Source: an uncultured Clostridia bacterium (lineage in GTDB: Bacteria; Bacillota_A; Clostridia; Christensenellales; UBA1242). Taken from it: a stretch of DNA of 8,290 nucleotides. The notes beneath the pieces are model-generated. The model ran no database searches and had not been told where the DNA came from. It worked only from the letters and a program-made list of their open reading frames with translations. The DNA is taken from contig CANRFP010000053.1 in assembly GCA_947629895.1 (NCBI GenBank), positions 1 to 8,290 of the forward strand, read 5' to 3'. The position numbers and the translations under genes were made by a program. Shown here piece after piece: positions 1 through 5,584 of the stretch. The stretch's first letter is position 1, and each line of letters opens with the position of its first letter.

Positions 1-1593
1 TGGCACGCCCTCAAGTTTGATGGCAATGTCAATAATTCTTTTCATATTTGGGTCATTATCATAAATTTCTCTTAGTTCAGGAATGATGTATTTGTCATTT
101 TCTGGCTTGCCCGTTGTGCCAAAATAATACTTCAAAACAGGTGGCCTTTTTATTCCGTCTGGAAGTTTGTTTGGAATAAGTTTTGTCAGCCTCATAACAT
201 CTGGGTTTGGCGTTTTCATAACCCGCGCAACATCCCTAATTGCGTTCTTTGCCTGCATGCATCCAAAAGTTACAATGCATGCCACATGGTCCTCGCCATA
301 ACGCCTTTTTACATATTCAATAACCTCGCCACGCCTGTCCATGCAAAAGTCAACATCAAAGTCGGGCATGGAAACACGCTCTTTGTTGATGAACCTTTCA
401 AAGAACAAATTATAGCGCATTGGGTCAATCTTGGTTATCCCCGATGTGTAAGCAACCAAACTTCCTGCACCGCTTCCTCTTCCCGGCCCAACCGGAATGC
501 CCACGCTTTCGGCATAGTTGATATAGTCCCAAACAATAAGGAAGTATTCCACAAAGCCTTGCGTTTTGATGATTTCAAGTTCCATTTCAAGGCGGTCAAT
601 GAGGTCTTGTGTGACATTTTTATATTTTTTGTGAAGGCCCTCATAGGAAATTCTTCTCAAAAATTCATAAGGCTCTTCGCCCGTGCTTGGTCTGTAAACA
701 GGAATGTAATTTTTTGAACTTGGCAATTTGTATTTTTCATCAACTCCATACACCTCTCCAAGCGACTTTGTTTTGATTGTCACGTTGCATTTATTGGCAA
801 TTTCAACAGTTGTGTCAAGCGCATCTTCAAAGCCAACCATCGCTTCTTGCATCTCTTCATAAGTTTTCAAATAAAATTCATCAGTTGAAAACTTCATTCT
901 GTCCTCATCATCAAGATATTTCCCCATTTGAACGCACATCAACACGTCTTGCATTTCGGCATCGTCTTTGTTTAAATAATGCACGTCGTTTGTGGCAACC
1001 ATTTTGATTGAAAACTTTTTTGACATCTCTGCCAAATACTGGTTCACAATTTTTTGCTCTGCAATTCCGTGATTTTGAATTTCAAGATAAAAATCGCCCT
1101 CATCAAACATATTTTTAAGTTTAAGCGCAAGCGCATCCGCCTCGTCATAGCGCCTTTGCAAAATAAGGCTTGGAATGTGCCCGGCAAGGCAGGCAGAGAG
1201 GCAAATCACGCCTTTGGAATGCTCCGCAAGCGCTTTGTAGTCTATTCTTGGCTTGTAATAAAACCCGTCACAAAAGGCGATTTCGTTCAATTTTAGAAGG
1301 TTGTGATAGCCCTCATCATTTTTGGCAAGCAGAATAATGTGCCCAATGTCATCTTTGCCTTGCTTCTTTGTGAGGTCATGACAAATGTAAAATTCGCAGC
1401 CAATAATTGGCTTAATCCCTGCCTTAATGCACTCTTCAAAAAATTGAAGCGTTCCATACATATTGCCGTGGTCGGTGATTGCAACAGCGCTATATCCGCG
1501 CTCTTTTGTTATGTCGATAAGTTTGTTAATTCGCGCAATTCCGTCCAAAAGTGAAAATTCAGTGTGAACATGTAAGTGAACAAAATCTTTCAT
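1..1593 (-). CDS. dnaE: DNA polymerase III subunit alpha, N-terminal part (3' end beyond window)
   Basis: This is the replicative DNA polymerase of family C. Only the first 531 codons lie in the window, and the frame is open to position 1. An N-terminal PHP domain opens with HLHVHTEFSLLDG (residues 6-18) and keeps a full set of likely metal ligands: H8, H10, D17, H42 (in TDHG), E67, H85, C135, D203 and H205. The palm follows, with GPGRGSGAGSLVAY (369-382) and the catalytic PDFDVDFC motif (410-417). By alignment from memory D411 and D413 match E. coli D401 and D403. The third catalytic Asp, the fingers, the beta-clamp motif and the OB fold lie outside. The ATG at 1593 overlaps the whiA stop as ATGA, which indicates translational coupling. 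Identification is near certain. Assignment to the DnaE1 or DnaE3 subtype needs the C-terminal part. Confidence 0.97.
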   Translation of the reverse strand, partial: MKDFVHLHVHTEFSLLDGIARINKLIDITKERGYSAVAITDHGNMYGTLQFFEECIKAGIKPIIGCEFYICHDLTKKQGKDDIGHIILLAKNDEGYHNLLKLNEIAFCDGFYYKPRIDYKALAEHSKGVICLSACLAGHIPSLILQRRYDEADALALKLKNMFDEGDFYLEIQNHGIAEQKIVNQYLAEMSKKFSIKMVATNDVHYLNKDDAEMQDVLMCVQMGKYLDDEDRMKFSTDEFYLKTYEEMQEAMVGFEDALDTTVEIANKCNVTIKTKSLGEVYGVDEKYKLPSSKNYIPVYRPSTGEEPYEFLRRISYEGLHKKYKNVTQDLIDRLEMELEIIKTQGFVEYFLIVWDYINYAESVGIPVGPGRGSGAGSLVAYTSGITKIDPMRYNLFFERFINKERVSMPDFDVDFCMDRRGEVIEYVKRRYGEDHVACIVTFGCMQAKNAIRDVARVMKTPNPDVMRLTKLIPNKLPDGIKRPPVLKYYFGTTGKPENDKYIIPELREIYDNDPNMKRIIDIAIKLEGVP

Positions 1594-1602
1594 ATTTCCT
1601 CC
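1590..1602 (-). promoter_or_regulatory. dnaE ribosome binding site and ATGA overlap
   Basis: GGAGG (1602-1598) is built from the last Leu-Glu-Glu codons of whiA and lies 4 nt before the dnaE ATG (1593-1591). The ATGA overlap with the whiA stop is the classic arrangement for coupled translation, so polymerase output would follow whiA translation. Confidence 0.85.
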
Positions 1603-2558
1603 AATTCGCTTGCAATTTTAATCAGTTTTCTAAATCGGTGATTAAGCCCCGAGCGCGTCAGTTTTATTGTGGAAAGTTTTAAAAGTTCGTCAAGGCTTTC
1701 CTCTGGATTTGCCAATCTCAAAACTGCAACCTCTTGCAAATCCTCTGGCAAACTTTCAAGGCCAATAGTGTTTATAATTGTGTTTATGGCATTTGTCTGT
1801 TTCAAACTTGCCTCCACGGTTTTGTTGATGTTGGCGTTTATGCAATTCACTTGGCGATTAACTTTGTTTCTCAGTTCCCGCGTTACAATTTCGTTGGAAA
1901 GTGCCAAAACGCTGTTGTTTGCGCCCATAAGTGCCAACAAATCCTGAATTGTGTTCACATCCTTGATGTAAAGCACAAAACTGTTTTTTCGCTCAAAAAT
2001 TTTGCCAATTATGTTGTATTCGGCAAGAAGGCTGGAAAACTCAATCAAAAATTCGTGGCTTTGGCTGTTAAATTCCAAATGATAGCCCGAGCCGCAACTT
2101 TGTGCCGCATCGCTGGAAAGTTTAATTGAAGAAGTGGAAGAGCCAATGTAAACGCCTCTAATAAACGCTCTGCGTGGCTCATCTTCCAAAAGCAAATTTT
2201 TGTCAAGAGAAAAATTTATTGAAACTCCGCCATCGGCAAAGGTCACAACGCCCGTGTCCACCAACAGCCGCCTAAATTTTTCCACCTCAAAGGAAATTTC
2301 ATAATATGTATTTTTGTTGATATTGTAATTTTCGGAAATTTCAGGCGTCACCTCATCGCCAAAAAACCTTTTAACCAAATTTTCTATATATGAAAACAGT
2401 TTTTCAACATCTGAAACAACTTTTATATAAAGTTTGCTGCCAACTTTGGATATTTCGCCGCAAGAATGAAAAAGCCCCGACATAAATGCAATGGCGCAAC
2501 TGTCGTCACTATACTCAATTTGAAGTATCTCTTCTTTTGAATTTCGCGAAAAACTCAT
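1590..2558 (-). CDS. whiA: DNA-binding protein WhiA
   Basis: WhiA is conserved in Gram-positive bacteria. In Streptomyces it is a sporulation transcription factor. In Bacillus it is a nucleoid-associated protein that affects cell division and chromosome segregation. The 322-residue product has the family layout. Degenerate LAGLIDADG homing-endonuclease-like repeats come first (around AFMSGLFHSCGEIS, 24-37, and RAFIRGVYIGSS, 130-141). A C-terminal helix-turn-helix part follows, including NCINANINKTVEA (238-250), IGLESLPEDLQEVAVLRL (265-282) and the hallmark TRSGLNHRFRKL (301-312). I chose the ATG at 2558, not the TTG (2564) or GTG (2561) two and one codons upstream. It gives the usual MSFS start, forms TGATG with the stop of the PHP gene, and lies 7 nt after AAAAGGA. 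The more common upstream partners rapZ and yvcK are absent here. Confidence 0.95.
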   Translation of the reverse strand: MSFSRNSKEEILQIEYSDDSCAIAFMSGLFHSCGEISKVGSKLYIKVVSDVEKLFSYIENLVKRFFGDEVTPEISENYNINKNTYYEISFEVEKFRRLLVDTGVVTFADGGVSINFSLDKNLLLEDEPRRAFIRGVYIGSSTSSIKLSSDAAQSCGSGYHLEFNSQSHEFLIEFSSLLAEYNIIGKIFERKNSFVLYIKDVNTIQDLLALMGANNSVLALSNEIVTRELRNKVNRQVNCINANINKTVEASLKQTNAINTIINTIGLESLPEDLQEVAVLRLANPEESLDELLKLSTIKLTRSGLNHRFRKLIKIASELEEI

Positions 2559-2572
2559 CACCAATTCCTTTT
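2556..2572 (-). promoter_or_regulatory. whiA ribosome binding site and TGATG overlap
   Basis: AAAAGGA (2572-2566) lies 7 nt before the whiA ATG (2558-2556), whose A is the last base of the TGA ending the PHP gene. This supports the ATG over the upstream in-frame TTG and GTG. It also implies that ribosomes finishing the PHP gene can re-initiate on whiA. Confidence 0.75.
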
Positions 2573-3322
2573 CTTATGAAATTTTGGAAGTTTGTCAACA
2601 TTTGCCACTTGCGAAAGCGGTATGTTGTATTTATAAATCAAATTCAAGCCAAGATTTGCCTCGCCAACCCTCTCAGGAGTGTGTGCATCAGAGTTTACAA
2701 TAAACTTCACCCCTTCGGAAGCCATAGTCAAAATTTCCTCTTCCGTGAAATTGATGTGCTTTCCGTTGAGTTCAATGTAAACTCCCTTTTGCTTTGCCAT
2801 CTTTGCAACAGCAATGGTGTCAGTTTGAAAACTGTAATTAAGATGTGTTATCACATCAATAGGATATTTGTCCAACATTTTCAAAAAGGCAGTGGTGTTT
2901 CTGTTTATTTTTTCTTTGCTTGGCCTAAACGCTTTGTCAAAAAGATTTGCCCAACAAAGAAGTGCTTTGTTTTTCATTGAGGTTGTGTGCACAAATCTGT
3001 GAAAGCCAATCAAAAGAACATCAAGTGGCGCATAATCCTCTTCCTTTATGTCAATTTCGCCGTCCAAAGAAATTATGTTGCCTTCCACGCCCAAAAGGAT
3101 GTCCACGCCCGTGATTTCCTTTGCGTTTAATATATCTTCTTGAAGGGCGGGAATTTGTTTGCGCTTAATGCCAAAAAATTCATGGTTGAAGCCATGGTCA
3201 GTTATGGCTATTTGTTTTAGTCCTTTGTCTGCTGCAACAGATGCATTTTCCAAAACTGTGCCTTTGCCATGATTTAGCCTAGAATATTGAGTGTGTGTGT
3301 GATAATCTCCATATAAAAGCAT
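2558..3322 (-). CDS. PHP domain-containing phosphoesterase
   Basis: This 254-residue protein is a complete stand-alone PHP-fold metal-dependent phosphoesterase of the YcdX/histidinol-phosphatase-like kind. The metal-site motifs appear in order: DYHTHTQYS with H8 and H10, H18, TDHG with H43, GVEGN with E80, GFH with H108, THLN with H160, and NSDAH with D212 and H214. No other domain or signal peptide is visible, so it should be cytoplasmic. The substrate cannot be read from sequence. A PHP gene next to murB is common in Clostridia, usually followed by rapZ, yvcK and whiA. Histidinol phosphatase is possible, but no his gene is nearby, so I do not assign hisK. The start has AGAGG 6 nt upstream. 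The gene begins 19 nt after the deaminase stop and its TGA overlaps the whiA ATG by one base. Confidence 0.9.
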   Translation of the reverse strand: MLLYGDYHTHTQYSRLNHGKGTVLENASVAADKGLKQIAITDHGFNHEFFGIKRKQIPALQEDILNAKEITGVDILLGVEGNIISLDGEIDIKEEDYAPLDVLLIGFHRFVHTTSMKNKALLCWANLFDKAFRPSKEKINRNTTAFLKMLDKYPIDVITHLNYSFQTDTIAVAKMAKQKGVYIELNGKHINFTEEEILTMASEGVKFIVNSDAHTPERVGEANLGLNLIYKYNIPLSQVANVDKLPKFHKKRNW

Positions 3323-3341
3323 AAAAAACCTCTTTTTTTTG

Positions 3342-3842
3342 TTATTTTTTGCGATTTTTTCTCAATTTTTCGCTGTTTTTTTCATTTTCTTCATTTTCAA
3401 GTTCATCGAATCTAATCAGTTTAACACCTGCCTCTTCACAAATTTCACGTGAAAATTCGTCAGGATACCCCTCTTTGTATATCACCTCTTTGATGCCAGC
3501 GTTGATAATCATCTTGGCACAAACAACACAAGGTTGATGTGTGCAATACAGCGTGCAGCCTTTCAAACTCAGCCCTTCTCTTGCCGCTTGAATTATTGCG
3601 TTTTGTTCTGCATGAGCAGCATAGCAAGTTTCTGCATGCGTGCCACTGGCAATTCCAAGTTTTTCTCTAAGGCATTCGCCCCTTTCAACACAGGTTTTAA
3701 CACCTGCTGGCGCTCCATTATAGCCCGTTGTTAAAATGCGCTTATCCCTAACTGTAATTGCGCCAACTTGACGTCTCAAACAGCTTGACCAAGTTGCCAC
3801 ATGCTCTGTAAGTTCCATAAATCTTTTGTGCCATTTATCCAT
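3342..3842 (-). CDS. comEB: Deoxycytidylate (dCMP) deaminase, ComEB type
   Basis: This enzyme probably converts dCMP to dUMP, feeding thymidylate synthase and hence dTTP. The 166-residue product has the zinc-dependent cytidine/deoxycytidylate deaminase signature: AAHAEQNAI with zinc ligand H77 and catalytic E79, then PCVVC with ligands C105 and C108. The N-terminal WSSCLRRQVGAI (18-29) and TGYNGAPAG (39-47), and the insert rich in Cys and His (C51, C57, H69, C73), are typical of dCMP deaminases and not of tRNA adenosine deaminases. The tail from about residue 146 is a low-complexity stretch of Glu, Asn, Lys and Arg that the fold does not need. The ATG lies one base after the murB stop (TGATATG), and AAGGAG sits 7 nt upstream inside the murB 3' end. 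The symbol follows the B. subtilis homologue. A role in competence is not implied. Confidence 0.92.
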   Translation of the reverse strand: MDKWHKRFMELTEHVATWSSCLRRQVGAITVRDKRILTTGYNGAPAGVKTCVERGECLREKLGIASGTHAETCYAAHAEQNAIIQAAREGLSLKGCTLYCTHQPCVVCAKMIINAGIKEVIYKEGYPDEFSREICEEAGVKLIRFDELENEENEKNSEKLRKNRKK

Positions 3843-3843
3843 A

Positions 3844-4716
3844 TCACTTCTCCTTCAAAACAACAATCTCTCGCTGCGGTTGCACGCCCTGCTCTTTCAA
3901 TTTTGTTTCCAAAAAACAGATAAGTTCAAACACATCTTTGCTTGTTGCTCCGCCCAAGTTGACAATAAAACCCGCATGCTTTTTTGAAACCTCTGCTCTT
4001 CCTATTTTAACACCTTTTAACCCCATTTTGTCAATCAATTTTGCAGGATGAATTTCAGGATTTGTTTTTATTATTTTAAACACACTTCCAAGTGACGGAA
4101 AGTCCAAAGGCTGACTGTCCTTTTTCTTTTGATAAAAACTTTTCATGTTTTGGGCAATTTTTTCACTTTTTTCACGTTTTAAGCGCAATTTTGCCCCCAA
4201 AATCACATATTTTTGCAAATTAGATGTCCTATAATCAAATCCACAATCTCTGTTTTTTATTGTTCTTTTTCTTTCACCATCCAAAACATACACTTCGTCC
4301 ACCACTTCGCAAATTTCATGTCCAAAACATCCGCCATTCATAAACAAAAAGCCGCCAAGCGAAGCGGGTATGCCATAACAAAATTCCAGCCCAGAAAGTC
4401 CAAGTTTTTGAAGTCGCAAATTGAGTATAAACAAATTTGTTCCCGCCCCAACTTTCGCACACTCCCCGCAAACCTCAATTTTGTCCAACTTCTTCAAAGA
4501 AATCACAGCGCCATTAAAGCCTTTGTCATCAAAAAGCACATTGCTGCCATTGCCCAAAATAAAAGATTTCAAATTTTGTTCTTTGCAAATTTTTAGAATT
4601 TCAATCAGTTCCTTTTCATTTTTTGGAAAAATCAAAAATTTTGCCTTTCCCCCAACTTTCATTGTGGCATACTCGCTTAAATTTGCACCCACTTTGCAAT
4701 CAAATTTTTTAAACAT
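3844..4716 (-). CDS. murB: UDP-N-acetylenolpyruvoylglucosamine reductase
   Basis: MurB reduces UDP-GlcNAc-enolpyruvate to UDP-MurNAc with NADPH and FAD in the cytoplasmic part of peptidoglycan synthesis. The 290-residue product is short, as in the Firmicute (type II) enzymes. Visible motifs are MKVGGKA (19-25), the FAD-binding LGNGSNVLF (54-62), GIPASLGGFLFMNGGCFG (115-132), DYRTSN (161-166, with R163), PSLGSVFK (207-214, S211 being the likely proton-donating Ser) and LKGVKIGRAEVSKKHAGFIVN (233-253). E283 near the C-terminus fits the conserved catalytic Glu. The next in-frame codon up that could stop an extension is a TGA at 4737-4735, so the protein cannot begin much earlier. No Shine-Dalgarno precedes the ATG, unlike every other complete gene here. 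It is the first gene of the murB-to-dnaE cluster. Confidence 0.95.
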   Translation of the reverse strand: MFKKFDCKVGANLSEYATMKVGGKAKFLIFPKNEKELIEILKICKEQNLKSFILGNGSNVLFDDKGFNGAVISLKKLDKIEVCGECAKVGAGTNLFILNLRLQKLGLSGLEFCYGIPASLGGFLFMNGGCFGHEICEVVDEVYVLDGERKRTIKNRDCGFDYRTSNLQKYVILGAKLRLKREKSEKIAQNMKSFYQKKKDSQPLDFPSLGSVFKIIKTNPEIHPAKLIDKMGLKGVKIGRAEVSKKHAGFIVNLGGATSKDVFELICFLETKLKEQGVQPQREIVVLKEK

Positions 4717-4796
4717 AAAAATATATATGTTATTTCAAACTATTTCGCTAAAAAGGCGATTCTTTCCTCACCTAAGCATAAATTTTCCACAACAAA

Positions 4797-4825
4797 AATT
4801 TTATAATGTCCACAGATGCTATAAT
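4797..4825 (+). promoter_or_regulatory. Candidate plus-strand extended -10 promoter
   Basis: TGCTATAAT at 4817-4825 is a perfect extended -10 (TG, one base, TATAAT) for the vegetative sigma factor. The -35 position at 4797-4802 reads AATTTT and is poor, but extended -10 promoters tolerate this. Transcription would start near 4832 and run away from murB into the terminator at 4956-4986. In A+T-rich DNA a chance match is possible, which lowers confidence. Confidence 0.4.
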
Positions 4826-4846
4826 ATGCTCGAATATAAATCACAA
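4818..4846 (-). promoter_or_regulatory. Weak candidate promoter for the murB cluster
   Basis: The upstream operon is closed by a terminator, so the murB cluster needs its own promoter. The best minus-strand match I find is TTGTGA (4846-4841), a 17-nt spacer and TATAGC (4823-4818). An alternative -10, TATTAT (4826-4821), matches 5 of 6 but then the spacer is only 14 nt. Either would leave a leader of roughly 100 nt before murB. The site overlaps the plus-strand -10 at 4820-4825. Confidence 0.25.
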
Positions 4847-4908
4847 AAGGAAAAAATATGAAATTTATTGAAAAATAAAAAAATAAATTAAAATAAAAAT
4901 AATTAAAA

Positions 4909-4977
4909 ATGGCTGAAAATTCCTTTTTTAGGGCTGAAAAAATACTTGAAAAAATAAAAAACTCACTAATAAAGTGA
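4909..4977 (+). CDS. Possible 22-residue small protein (very uncertain)
   Basis: The ORF encodes a short, Lys/Glu-rich peptide (MAENSFFRAEKI then LEKIKNSLIK) that could form an amphipathic helix. It has no Shine-Dalgarno directly upstream, and its TGA stop lies inside the 3' arm of the terminator stem. It shares the reading frame of the six-codon ORF at 4858-4878, which does have a Shine-Dalgarno, but three TAA stops separate them. I do not recognise a family. It may be chance or a fragment of an older gene. Confidence 0.12.
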   Translation: MAENSFFRAEKILEKIKNSLIK

Positions 4978-4986
4978 GATTTTTTT
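4956..4986. terminator. Bidirectional intrinsic terminator
   Basis: CTCACT (4962-4967) and AGTGAG (4973-4978) form a perfect 6-bp stem with a 5-nt loop. On the minus strand the stem is followed by six Ts and then a further T-rich run. On the plus strand it is followed by A and seven Ts. It lies about 50 nt past the rplQ stop, so on the minus strand it should end the infA-to-rplQ transcript. On the plus strand it would end a transcript started near 4832. The stem is short but the U-tracts are strong. Confidence 0.8.
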
Positions 4987-5029
4987 GAATTTATTTTTTG
5001 ATAAACTTGCTTAGAATTTTTTAAACAAA

Positions 5030-5539
5030 TTAAACCAACTCAACAAGTGCCATTTCAGCAGCATCGCCACGGCGTTGACCAAGTTTGGTTATTCTTGTGT
5101 AACCGCCACCTTGCCCAGATTGTTTTGCACGCTCTGCATATTTTGGTGCGTAAACGTTGAAAATCTTTTCAAGAAGTGGGTGGTTGATGCCTTCGGTTCT
5201 GTGTTTGAAACTTTCAAGGCTTTCCTTAGGCTTTCTTTGTTCTTGAAGGTCATAAACATATGCCATGATTTTCTTTCTGGCAGCAAGTTTCTTTGGACCA
5301 TCGTTCAAAACTTCGGTCTTAACTTTTTTGCCATCAGCACCTTTGATTTCTTTGACAACCTTAACTGTGTCAAGATAAGAATTCATTGCTGTGGTTATGA
5401 TTTTTTCAGCAATTCTTGCAGTTGATTTTGCCTTTGCAAGAGTTGTTTCAAGTTTCCCGTTCCAAAGCAAAGTGGAAACTTGTCCACGAAGCATTGCATT
5501 TCTTTCTTTTGAAGGTCTGCCCAATTTATCGTTAGCCAT
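5030..5539 (-). CDS. rplQ: 50S ribosomal protein L17 (long form)
   Basis: L17 is a protein of the large ribosomal subunit and normally the last gene of the alpha operon, as here. The N-terminal KLGRPSKERNAMLRGQVSTL (5-24) and ETTLAKAK (31-38) are typical, as are IFNVYAPKYAER (126-137), GGYTRITKLGQRRGDAAEM (145-163) and the final LVELV. At 169 residues it is well above the roughly 120 of standard bacterial L17. The extra length lies at about residues 54-82, 98-119 and 138-144. Similar long L17 proteins occur in some Clostridia to my recollection. The start has AGGAG 6 nt upstream. The gene follows rpoA by 45 nt, a gap that contains a small inverted repeat. Confidence 0.96.
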   Translation of the reverse strand: MANDKLGRPSKERNAMLRGQVSTLLWNGKLETTLAKAKSTARIAEKIITTAMNSYLDTVKVVKEIKGADGKKVKTEVLNDGPKKLAARKKIMAYVYDLQEQRKPKESLESFKHRTEGINHPLLEKIFNVYAPKYAERAKQSGQGGGYTRITKLGQRRGDAAEMALVELV

Positions 5540-5553
5540 TTTACTCTCCTTTT

Positions 5554-5566
5554 TAGGTTTTACCTA
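5554..5566 (-). repeat. Small inverted repeat in the rpoA-rplQ gap
   Basis: TAGGT (5554-5558) and ACCTA (5562-5566) form a perfect 5-bp stem with a 3-nt loop in the 45-nt gap. The hairpin ends a few bases before the rplQ Shine-Dalgarno (AGGAG, 5550-5546). It has no U-tract, so it is not a terminator. It is weak and may be chance, or may slightly affect rplQ initiation. Confidence 0.3.
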
Positions 5567-5584
5567 TTTTTATTTTTCTTGGTT

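Larger units (their letters stand above)
4832..4987 (+). ncRNA. Possible small plus-strand transcript
   Basis: This is an inferred RNA of about 155 nt, bounded by the extended -10 at 4817-4825 and the terminator at 4956-4986. It carries AAAAGGA (4845-4851) 6 nt before an ATG at 4858, but that ORF closes after six codons. It does not match any RNA family I recognise. It could be a genuine small RNA, a leader peptide transcript, the remnant of a decayed gene, or nothing. Confidence 0.2.
4717..5029. other. Intergenic region between rplQ and murB
   Basis: This 313-nt gap separates the ribosomal operon from the murB cluster. From the rplQ side it holds an A+T-rich stretch, the bidirectional terminator at 4956-4986, two copies of GGCTGAAAA (4911-4919 and 4932-4940), and an almost pure A+T tract at about 4851-4910. 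It then holds overlapping -10-like elements facing opposite ways near 4820-4826, and the murB leader. No long ORF is present on either strand. Two tiny plus-strand ORFs in the same frame (4858-4878 and 4909-4977) are the only coding possibilities I see. Confidence 0.8.

Noticed and set aside
286..717. A 143-codon plus-strand ORF, and similar plus-strand ORFs over whiA, murB and the ribosomal genes.
   Set aside because: They are antisense to well-identified conserved genes, resemble no family, and lack good ribosome sites.
4783..4814. Two TCCACA-containing elements (TTTTCCACA at 4783-4791 and ATGTCCACA at 4806-4814) beside an A+T-rich tract, like DnaA boxes next to an unwinding element.
   Set aside because: Only two sites, with one and two mismatches to TTATCCACA, and no dnaA, dnaN or further boxes nearby. 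Chance matches are likely in such A+T-rich DNA.
4858..4977. A single 39-codon plus-strand protein reading through in-frame TAA codons.
   Set aside because: TAA is a true stop in the genes here (rpmJ, rpsM, rpsK, rpsD, rpoA, rplQ, deaminase). Reading through three of them within 17 codons has no support.
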